From: Chryseobacterium gleum
GTDB lineage: Bacteria > Bacteroidota > Bacteroidia > Flavobacteriales > Weeksellaceae
Assembly (NCBI RefSeq): GCF_900636535.1
Contig: NZ_LR134289.1
Span: forward strand, 5,481,501-5,545,500
Direction: 5' to 3'
DNA: 64,000 nt
The notes beneath the pieces are model-generated. The model did no database searches. It was given only the letters and a program-made list of their open reading frames with translations, and was not told the DNA's origin. Shown here piece after piece: positions 57,816 through 64,000 of this stretch. Position 1 is the first letter of the stretch; the number at the start of each line of letters is the position of its first letter. Both the position numbers and the translations under genes were made by a program.

Positions 57816-57885
57816 GTGAACTTTTTAATTGTAATAGTTCACTTATTTGTGATATTAAAAGTAATAAAAATTAAAATATATGCAA
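57816..57885 (-). promoter_or_regulatory. Protein-glutaminase promoter with a 5'-end stem-loop
   Basis: Minus strand: TTG (57883-57885), 19 bases, TACTTTTA (57856-57863, 7 of 8 to consensus). The inverted repeat GTGAACT-N13-AGTTCAC (57816-57842) then falls at the predicted mRNA 5' end. It may be an operator or a stabilising stem-loop. Confidence 0.5.
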
Positions 57886-57970
57886 GATTTTTTTTGAAAA
57901 AAATACATTATTCTGTTGTGTTTTGATTTTATAATATTGAAAACAACTAAAAAATCTTAGGTTTTTAATA

Positions 57971-58605
57971 GTAGAATTTTTGAAACATAGAAAATTTTAA
58001 AATAGAATTTCGAGATCTGGATTCCTACGGAATGGACAAGGTGGATGGATAATTTATCGCTGAAATAGAAATGTTTTTATTACAAACCTTACTCGCTTTG
58101 TCTATTCCGTAGGAATCTAAGCTATGTAATATGGATTAAACTAAAAAACAGTCTCAAGAATAGTAAAATTTTGAAACATAGAAAATTTTAAAATAGAATT
58201 TTGAGATCTGGATTCCTACGGAATGGACAAGGTGGATGGATAGTTTATTTCTGACATACAAATATTCTTCAATAAGGTAAGTCTATTTACTCTTTGTCCA
58301 TTCCGTAGGAATCTAAGCTATGTAATATGGATTAAACCAAAAAACAAGTCTTAAGAATAATATAATTCTGAAAAGCGAGAAGAATTTTAAAATAGAATTC
58401 GAGATCTGGATTCCTTCGGAATGGACAAAGTGGATGGATAGTTTATCACTAGAATACGGATGTTTTTACTACGTATCTTTTCTTTACTCGCTTTGTCCAT
58501 TCTGTAGGAATCTAAACTCTTATTTTATCCTCATTTATTATTACAGGATTTCTGAGTCTGGATTCCTGCGGAATAACAACGTTGTGGATCGTCTATGCGA
58601 ATAAA
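57971..58605. repeat. Tandem array of about 190-bp palindromic units
   Basis: Three near-full units begin at about 57971, 58162 and 58359 (spacings 191 and 197), plus a fourth partial one near 58547. Each unit has a GGATTCCTACGGAATGGACA arm, 60-90 variable bases, and the opposing arm TTTGTCCATTCCGTAGGAAT, so each can form a long hairpin. A smaller palindrome (ATTCC-TAC-GGAAT) is inside each arm. No coding frame is kept across units. Confidence 0.88.
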
Positions 58606-58621
58606 AATAATATTATGATAA

Positions 58622-58656
58622 AACTAAAAGCCCGGTTTCAATAGTTGAAACCGGGC
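58622..58656 (-). terminator. Terminator after lipB
   Basis: A perfect 12-bp stem GCCCGGTTTCAA / TTGAAACCGGGC, TAG loop and T-rich tail on the minus strand. Confidence 0.9.
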
Positions 58657-58680
58657 CTATTATATTGTAATTAAACTTGA

Positions 58681-59409
58681 CTATTTATAAAGCAATTCTG
58701 CCTGGAAAACATCTGCGAAATGCTTCCTGATCTTTGCCTTCAGCTCCTCCATCTCTACAGGATTCAGTTCTCTTTCAAGTTCTCTTTTTAAAGAAGTCAC
58801 CTGCTTATCTTTGATACCGCATGGGATGATGTATTCAAAATAGCGCATGTCTGTATTTACATTCAATGCGAAGCCATGAAGGGTTACCCATCGGGAGGCT
58901 TTCACTCCCATCGCACACATTTTTCTCGCATAAGGTTTTCCCACATCCAGCCAAACACCCGTTTCTCCCGGAGAGCGCTCTCCCTGAATGTCGTATTCGG
59001 CAATGGTTCTGATGATCACTTCTTCCAGATTTCTCATATATAAATGAATGTCTGTAAAAAAGTTTTCAAGATCCAGAATAGGATAGCCTACAACCTGTCC
59101 GTAGCCATGATAGGTAATATCTCCGCCACGGTTTACTTTCACGAAAGTAGCATCAATTTCTTTCAGTTTATCAATACCGGCAAGCATATTTTCTTCATGT
59201 CCGCTTTTTCCTAAAGTATAAACGTGAGGATGTTCTACAAAAAGAAGGTGATTGGGCGTAGTGGTATGCTGTTCGGCAGGAAGATCTCTGTTTTTTATTT
59301 TGGTATCAATGATGTTTTTCATCAGTTGCTCCTGGTAATCCCAGGCCGGCTGATATTCTCTGATCCCTAAATCTTCAAATTCTACTACTTTATTTTGATT
59401 TGTATTCAT
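58681..59409 (-). CDS. lipB: Lipoyl(octanoyl) transferase LipB
   Basis: 242 aa. Conserved RGGDITYHGYGQ, catalytic Lys170 in AMGVKASRW and catalytic Cys197 in YIIPCGIK, with 'HGFALNVNTDMRYF' between. It moves octanoyl from acyl carrier protein to lipoyl domains for lipoate synthesis. It has its own -7 box (59426-59433) inside the end of the trpA intergenic gap, so it need not depend on trp transcription. Confidence 0.95.
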   Translation of the reverse strand: MNTNQNKVVEFEDLGIREYQPAWDYQEQLMKNIIDTKIKNRDLPAEQHTTTPNHLLFVEHPHVYTLGKSGHEENMLAGIDKLKEIDATFVKVNRGGDITYHGYGQVVGYPILDLENFFTDIHLYMRNLEEVIIRTIAEYDIQGERSPGETGVWLDVGKPYARKMCAMGVKASRWVTLHGFALNVNTDMRYFEYIIPCGIKDKQVTSLKRELERELNPVEMEELKAKIRKHFADVFQAELLYK

Positions 59410-59425
59410 TGCAATTTTTGATATA

Positions 59426-59433
59426 CAAATTTA
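59426..59433 (-). promoter_or_regulatory. -7 box of lipB
   Basis: TAAATTTG on the minus strand, exact TAnnTTTG match 17 bases before the ATG at 59409. Confidence 0.5.
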
Positions 59434-59440
59434 GTGAATT

Positions 59441-60175
59441 TTACCCTTTTATAGAATGGATAAAATCTATGGCATTCTTCTTCCAGTTTTTATCCTGAAG
59501 CAAAATATTCACAAAGGCTGTTCCTATGATACCGCCATCCGCTTTTTCTGTTACATTTTCAAAATCCTCTTTCGATTTAATTCCAAATCCGATCATCACA
59601 GGATTTTTGAGTGGGAGGGAAGCTAATCTGGAAAGGTAGTTTTCATTTTTTAAAACGGCATTTTCACTTCCGGTGGTGGAAGAAGAACTTACTGCGTACA
59701 GAAATCCTGAGCTTAAAGAATCCAGATAGATCATTCTTTCATCAGAGGTTTCCGGAGTCACCAGAAAGGTAAAATTAAGATTGTACTGCTTTAAAACAGA
59801 TTGATAGTTTTTCTCAAACTCAATAGGGGGAAGGTCAGGAAGAATCAGTCCTGAAACACCACTTTCTGCACATGCAGCACAGAACTTTTCAAATCCGAAA
59901 CTCAATACCGGATTGATATAGCCCATCAGAATAACAGGAATTCTGATTTCGTTTTTTATGGCTTTTAATTGGGACAAGAGTTTTTCAATGGTCATTCCGT
60001 TTTGTAAAGCCTGTTCGTGAGCTTTCTGGATCACGGGGCCATCTGCTACAGGATCAGAATAGGGCATTCCGATCTCGATCATATCTGCTCCGGAATCCTG
60101 AATCAGTTGTATAATATCAGCGGTATCTTCCAGTTGTGGAATTCCTGCTGTGAAGTATATATTTAGTTTTTTCAT
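59441..60175 (-). CDS. trpA: Tryptophan synthase alpha subunit
   Basis: 244 aa from the ATG at 60175 (MKKLNIYFTAGIPQL), which fits the family start; the ATG at 60205 would add ten residues inside an inverted repeat. Catalytic Glu34 (MIEIGMPYSDP) and Asp45 (PVADGP) correspond to Salmonella Glu49 and Asp60. 'GLILPDLPPIEFE', 'FLVTPETSDERM' and 'GFGIKSKEDFE' are conserved. It cleaves indole-3-glycerol phosphate and passes indole to TrpB. Confidence 0.95.
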   Translation of the reverse strand: MKKLNIYFTAGIPQLEDTADIIQLIQDSGADMIEIGMPYSDPVADGPVIQKAHEQALQNGMTIEKLLSQLKAIKNEIRIPVILMGYINPVLSFGFEKFCAACAESGVSGLILPDLPPIEFEKNYQSVLKQYNLNFTFLVTPETSDERMIYLDSLSSGFLYAVSSSSTTGSENAVLKNENYLSRLASLPLKNPVMIGFGIKSKEDFENVTEKADGGIIGTAFVNILLQDKNWKKNAIDFIHSIKG

Positions 60176-60199
60176 TTCTTTCTTTTTTTGTATTGATGT

Positions 60200-60257
60200 A
60201 TTCATGTAAAATGTATTTATGATCAGGTTTTATCTGTTAAAGTCATTTTACATGAAT
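60200..60257. repeat. Inverted repeat between trpB and trpA
   Basis: ATTCATGTAAAATG (60200-60213) and its perfect reverse complement CATTTTACATGAAT (60244-60257), 30-base loop, in the trpB-trpA gap. It can form an intercistronic hairpin in the mRNA. Confidence 0.7.
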
Positions 60258-60269
60258 ACTTTTTACATT

Positions 60270-61448
60270 TTACAGATTCTTCAGATACGTCTCCATATCC
60301 TTATCCCCACGGCCACTCAGACAAATAACAACGACATCGTTTTGATTAAATTTCTTCTTGTCTAAAACTGCCAGCGCGTGAGAACTTTCCAATGCAGGAA
60401 TAATCCCTTCCAGTCTGGTCAGTTCAAAAGCACATTTTAAAGCTTCGTTATCATTAATACTAAAGAATTCAGCTCTTTTTTCTTTGAATAAATTCGCATG
60501 AAAAGGTCCGATCCCAGGATAATCCAGTCCCGCAGAGATAGAATGAGGTTCAATGACCTGTCCGTCTTCCGTCTGCATCACAAGACTTTTGCTTCCGTGA
60601 AGCACACCAAGCGTTCCTAAAAATGTAGTGGCAGCAGACTTTCCTGAATCTACACCCAGTCCTCCTGCTTCTGCAGCAATAATTTTTACTTCCTTTTCTT
60701 CTACAAAATGATAGAAAGTCCCGGCAGCATTACTCCCACCGCCTACACAGGCAATTACATAATCAGGATTTTCTCTTCCGATTTTTTCTTTAAGCTGTTC
60801 TCTGATTTCCTTTGAAATGATGCTCTGGAATCGTGCTACAAGATCCGGGAAAGGGTGAGGACCAACCACGCTTCCAATCACATAATGAGTTGTCACAGGA
60901 TTGTTGATCCAGTCTCTCAGGGCTTCATTCACTGCATCTTTTAAGGTTTTTGAACCTGAAGTGGCAGCCACAACTTCTGCACCCAGCATTTTCATTCTCG
61001 CTACATTCGGGGCCTGTCTCTGGATATCAATTTCTCCCATATAAACGATGCATTGCAAACCCAGTAGAGCACAGGCTGTCGCGGTGGCAACACCATGCTG
61101 TCCGGCTCCGGTTTCAGCAATAATTCTGGTTTTTCCAAGTCGTTTTGCCAACAGAACCTGTCCTAAGGCATTATTAATTTTATGGGCTCCGGTATGGTTG
61201 AGGTCTTCCCGTTTTAAATAAATCTGAGTCTGATATTTCTGACTTAGGTTTTTAGCAAAATATAGCGGCGTAGCGCGGCCTACATAATTTGTTAGCAAAT
61301 CCTGATATTCGGCTTGGAAATCTTCGGATTCTATAATCTGAAGGTAATTCTTTTGTAATTCTTCTACATTCGGATAGAGCATTTCGGGGATAAAAGCTCC
61401 TCCAAACTCTCCATAATATCCGTGTTCATCGGGGGTTTTATAATTCAT
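60270..61448 (-). CDS. trpB: Tryptophan synthase beta subunit
   Basis: 392 aa, standard TrpB1. PLP lysine Lys90 in [13 protein letters not shown], '[20 protein letters not shown]', the phosphate loop '[12 protein letters not shown]' and 'GRGDKDM' near the end. It joins indole and serine to make tryptophan. It follows a GNAT gene by 3 bases and is followed by trpA. Confidence 0.96.
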   Translation of the reverse strand: MNYKTPDEHGYYGEFGGAFIPEMLYPNVEELQKNYLQIIESEDFQAEYQDLLTNYVGRATPLYFAKNLSQKYQTQIYLKREDLNHTGAHKINNALGQVLLAKRLGKTRIIAETGAGQHGVATATACALLGLQCIVYMGEIDIQRQAPNVARMKMLGAEVVAATSGSKTLKDAVNEALRDWINNPVTTHYVIGSVVGPHPFPDLVARFQSIISKEIREQLKEKIGRENPDYVIACVGGGSNAAGTFYHFVEEKEVKIIAAEAGGLGVDSGKSAATTFLGTLGVLHGSKSLVMQTEDGQVIEPHSISAGLDYPGIGPFHANLFKEKRAEFFSINDNEALKCAFELTRLEGIIPALESSHALAVLDKKKFNQNDVVVICLSGRGDKDMETYLKNL

Positions 61449-61451
61449 TTT

Positions 61452-61997
61452 TTATTCTTTAGTTATTAAGTAAGCATTGTTTTGAGAACTAAGCTGGCTG
61501 AGCAGTTCTTTTCTTTCCTGCGTTGTATGAAAAATCAGAATATCATCATCTTCAGAATTCACCCATTCCGAGCCGGTACTTTCTTTGATCATTTTGGCTT
61601 TGTCATGGAGGATTTCAATATCACATTTTTTATAAAAAGGACGAAGATCTGAATGACAGAAACCTATTGCCTCCAGATTTCTTTGTGTGGCATTTTCTTT
61701 AAAATGGCGAACCAACGCTGCTCCATATCCTTTCTTTTTATGAGCGGAAACAAGTCCTACCACCTCCGCAAAGGAATATTCATTGTCTGCTATTTTTAAG
61801 GTGAAATCAAAATTCACCCGCATAACCGCCAGTACATTTTCATCCGCATCCAGCAGGAAATGAAATTCCGAATCTTTGAAAAAAGTAATAAAATAGGCAG
61901 ATTTCATGGCGTTCCATGCAGAAATATCCCATAGTTGCAAAATATGTTCTATTTCCCTTTCCCTTAAATCCTGAGTTTCTTTTATCTGATATTTCAT
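61452..61997 (-). CDS. GNAT family N-acetyltransferase inside the trp operon
   Basis: 181 aa. The acetyl-CoA-binding motif A is 'VVGLVSAHKKKGYGAALVRHF' (in parts; Q/RxxGxG/A form KKKGYGAAL), preceded by 'LAVMRVNFDF' and followed by 'LEAIGFCHSDLRPFYKKCDIE' (in parts). The substrate is unknown. It overlaps the upstream gene by four bases and ends three bases before trpB, so it is fully embedded in the operon. Confidence 0.8.
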   Translation of the reverse strand: MKYQIKETQDLREREIEHILQLWDISAWNAMKSAYFITFFKDSEFHFLLDADENVLAVMRVNFDFTLKIADNEYSFAEVVGLVSAHKKKGYGAALVRHFKENATQRNLEAIGFCHSDLRPFYKKCDIEILHDKAKMIKESTGSEWVNSEDDDILIFHTTQERKELLSQLSSQNNAYLITKE

Positions 61998-62506
61998 GGG
62001 TTTAAACTATTAATAAATGTAAGATGGTAATCATATTGTTGTTTGGTGATCAGTTTTTTATAATATAACAACTCAATTTTGTGCAGTAAATCTATTAAGG
62101 TTGCTTTATCTATTTTTGACTGATACATCGTGATGGCAATTTCGAGATTATCAATCAAATAATAAGAATCAGAATCGTCATAAAGTAAAAATATTTTAGC
62201 ATAAATTAATCCTAAGTCATACTTTACTACTGATCTGACATGGTTTTCTAAAAATTTATCCGAAATAATAACCAGGTAATAGCTGTTCCAAAGGCTGATT
62301 CTTTCAAAAAAATACTGGATGTCTCCTTCTTCAAAATCTTTAATAATACAGATGAAATCAGACAATAATCCGCCTGCTTCCCAATGTTCCGTGTTACTGT
62401 CGTTTTCCGCAACAAAATGGTACAGGGTCTGAATTTTTTCATTTCCGAATTTAGGCGGAAACAGTGTTTTGTAAAATGTCTTTTTTAGCAAATGTATATT
62501 CATCAT
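61994..62506 (-). CDS. Uncharacterised soluble protein inside the trp operon
   Basis: 170 aa, helical and acidic, rich in aromatic residues ('FFERISLWNSYYLVIISDKFL' in parts, 'IYAKIFLLYDDSDSYYLIDNLEIAITMY' in parts). No signal peptide. I do not recognise the family. It starts 15 bases after trpF and overlaps the GNAT gene by four bases, so it is translated with it. Confidence 0.65.
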   Translation of the reverse strand: MMNIHLLKKTFYKTLFPPKFGNEKIQTLYHFVAENDSNTEHWEAGGLLSDFICIIKDFEEGDIQYFFERISLWNSYYLVIISDKFLENHVRSVVKYDLGLIYAKIFLLYDDSDSYYLIDNLEIAITMYQSKIDKATLIDLLHKIELLYYKKLITKQQYDYHLTFINSLNP

Positions 62507-62521
62507 TGTGTGTTTTTTTAG

Positions 62522-63199
62522 TTATTTATTGTGTTGACAGAGGCTTTTAAATTCTCTTATCCTGTCAATGTTTTTATGGCCGGGCTCTGTTTCAAATTTT
62601 GAATTGATATCCAATGCAAAAGGCTGTTGCTTCAGCATTTCAATATTTTCAATGTTGTCTTCTGAAATGCCACCGCTTAAAAAGTAGGGCAGTGGAATCT
62701 CAAGTTCATTCAGGATATTCCAGTCAAATTGTTTTCCTGTTCCTCCAAAGGCTTTGCTGTCAGTATCAAAAAGAAAATAGGTGATAGGTTGCAGATTACG
62801 GATTGTCCTCTGAAAGTTAAAAATCTGCGTTATTTTCATTTTATTTTCAACTGCATTGTTTCCTATTCTGATGACTTTAATAATACCGACTTCAGGGTTC
62901 AGCTTTTGTCTTAGTTCAACAATGAAATCATCACTTTCATCGCCATGAAGCTGAACAAAATTTAATCCGGCCTTTTGCACCATCTGTAGAATGATATCCA
63001 ATTCTTCATTGACGAAAACACCTGTTTTTCCATGATGATCAATAGCTGAGATCTCTTCCGCACTCAAATGATTCAAGACATATCTGGGTGATTTTTCATA
63101 GAAGATAAAACCGAGGAAATCTACATTCATAGAAATCAATTCCTGAATCTGGTCCGGTTTTGTGAGTCCGCAGACTTTGAGCTGAGGTTGCAGGTTCAT
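62522..63199 (-). CDS. trpF: Phosphoribosylanthranilate isomerase
   Basis: 225 aa (beta/alpha)8 barrel. Catalytic Cys in LKVCGLTKPDQI, 'VDFLGFIFYEKSPRYV', 'TGVFVNE', 'FVQLHGDES' with its conserved His-Gly, catalytic Asp in 'YFLFDTDSKAFGGTGKQFDW' (in parts) and 'FLSGGISEDNI'. Third step after anthranilate in tryptophan synthesis. 14 bases downstream of trpC. Confidence 0.95.
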   Translation of the reverse strand: MNLQPQLKVCGLTKPDQIQELISMNVDFLGFIFYEKSPRYVLNHLSAEEISAIDHHGKTGVFVNEELDIILQMVQKAGLNFVQLHGDESDDFIVELRQKLNPEVGIIKVIRIGNNAVENKMKITQIFNFQRTIRNLQPITYFLFDTDSKAFGGTGKQFDWNILNELEIPLPYFLSGGISEDNIENIEMLKQQPFALDINSKFETEPGHKNIDRIREFKSLCQHNK

Positions 63200-63213
63200 T
63201 ACTAATTATTATT

Positions 63214-63987
63214 TTAAATTTGAGAAGCAAATTCTTCAAACGCTTTGGCCGGATTTGTATTTTTCATAAAATATTCACCCATCAGGAAGCTGTCAAATCC
63301 TTTTTCTTTTAAAAATTGAAAATCTTCCAGACTGTAAATACCGCTTTCTGCAACCGACAAAACGCCTTTTGGAAGCTGGTTTTTCAGCTGAACCGAATGC
63401 TGCAGATCTACTTTAAAATCTTTAAGATTCCTGTTATTGATCCCAACTAAGTCGATTTTTGAATTGAAATGTTTCAGTTCATCTTCGGTATGAATTTCCA
63501 GCAAAACCTCCATTTTCAGTTCGTGGGCTAAGTCTGTAAATTCCTGAACCTGAGCTGGTGAAAGGCAGGATGCGATCAGTAGTACAACATCAGCACCAAT
63601 ACTTTTAGCTTCATAAAACTGGTATGCATCAATCATGAAATCTTTACGCAGAATCGGTATGTTGATGTCATTTCTTACACTGAGAACATCATTTAAATTT
63701 CCTCCGAAAAAATCATGATCAGTGAGGATAGAAATTCCACTGGCTCCAAATTTTTCGTAAGCAGAAACAACTTCTAAAGGCTCAGCATTATTGTTGATGA
63801 TTCCTTTTGATGGTGACTGTCTCTTAAACTCAGCGATAATTCCACTTTTATTTTTGATGGATTCTTTCAGTGAATATGTTGGCCTTCCAAAAAAAGCGGT
63901 GTCTTTTAATCGGTCAAGGGAAATGCGTAATTTTGCTGCAGTAACTTCCTCTTTTTTTCGTTCAATAATTTTATCCAGTATAGTCAT
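63214..63987 (-). CDS. trpC: Indole-3-glycerol phosphate synthase
   Basis: 257 aa. 'MTILDKIIERKKEEVT' start, 'GIIAEFKRQSPSKGII' with catalytic Lys, 'GGNLNDVLSVRNDINIPILRKDFMID' (in parts), 'LEIHTEDEL' and 'VGINNRNLKDFKVD'. It closes the indole ring to make indole-3-glycerol phosphate. The upstream part of the operon (probably trpD, trpG, trpE) is beyond the window; only 13 bases remain to its right. Confidence 0.95.
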   Translation of the reverse strand: MTILDKIIERKKEEVTAAKLRISLDRLKDTAFFGRPTYSLKESIKNKSGIIAEFKRQSPSKGIINNNAEPLEVVSAYEKFGASGISILTDHDFFGGNLNDVLSVRNDINIPILRKDFMIDAYQFYEAKSIGADVVLLIASCLSPAQVQEFTDLAHELKMEVLLEIHTEDELKHFNSKIDLVGINNRNLKDFKVDLQHSVQLKNQLPKGVLSVAESGIYSLEDFQFLKEKGFDSFLMGEYFMKNTNPAKAFEEFASQI

Positions 63988-64000
63988 TTTGTGTGTTAAA

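Noticed and set aside
57971..58605. CRISPR-like array
   Set aside because: Units are about 190 bases, with long palindromic arms and no short identical repeats or equal-length spacers, and no cas genes are near.

Overview
The window looks like chromosomal DNA of a Chryseobacterium-type flavobacterium (Bacteroidota, Weeksellaceae). The evidence is low GC, T9SS C-terminal sorting domains on four secreted proteins, gldF/gldG, GLPGLI and DUF4197 proteins, a glycosylasparaginase of the Elizabethkingia/Flavobacterium type, and a protein-glutaminase preproenzyme whose mature part closely resembles the Chryseobacterium proteolyticum enzyme as I remember it. Promoters fit the Bacteroidota pattern (-7 TAnnTTTG, sometimes a -33 TTG/TTTG 16-20 nt upstream). 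I used these boxes to correct several start codons. No tRNA, rRNA, CRISPR array, insertion sequence or prophage was seen.

Layout. 1-2065: the end of a T9SS-exported protein and a YwqK/MORN-like repeat protein. 2434-5756: scoA and scoB (3-oxoacid CoA-transferase), separated by an oppositely oriented ABC exporter. 6118-9422: a DUF4197 protein and a GH20 hexosaminidase. 9431-13635: a sulfur module with a Crp/Fnr regulator, a TauE-type exporter, a metallo-beta-lactamase/double-rhodanese fusion and two YeeE/YedE proteins. An identical 22-bp box sits at the same distance from a -7-like element in front of two of these genes. 13709-17459 (minus): a TolC/HlyD/DUF3302 envelope export set and a second Crp/Fnr regulator. 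17568-23521: glycosylasparaginase, a lipoprotein, cutC, a GH2 beta-mannosidase and an AEC transporter. 23811-29903: priA, a PBP4-type dacB and an M1 peptidase with a T9SS tail. 30153-33682: a small secreted protein with a GLPGLI protein, a JmjC/cupin protein and kbl. 33855-37340: a probable operon of a membrane protein, hemJ-like, gldF and gldG. 37605-39638: three soluble or uncharacterised proteins. 39788-41735: an Rrf2 regulator, a small ORF, a second TauE exporter and a quinol monooxygenase-like protein.

41863-52865 is a heme-acquisition locus. It holds a HmuR-type TonB receptor, a HmuY-family lipoprotein, HmuT, HmuU, HmuV, a methyltransferase, a HemS-type heme-handling protein and a ChaN-like protein. 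Two minus-strand T9SS proteins lie beside it, one of them HmuY-like. Two 71-bp copies of a Fur-box-like bidirectional promoter (58 of 71 identical) drive this locus. 53024-56441: a secreted deformylase-like protein lacking the usual Cys metal ligand, then a nitroreductase-ohrR-ohr operon behind two OhrR-like boxes, then an SDR. 56447-57787: a small lipoprotein and the protein-glutaminase. 57971-58605: a tandem array of about 190-bp units, each an imperfect palindrome. 58681-63987 (minus): trpC, trpF, two non-trp genes, trpB, trpA and lipB.

The intergenic regions are rich in short dispersed palindromic families (GGCTTTAGCC hairpins, ATTCC-TACG-GAAT palindromes, ATCTGTG repeats, heptad-like repeats). 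The heme promoters, the sulfur-regulator boxes, the tandem palindrome array and the altered deformylase are the observations most worth a second look.
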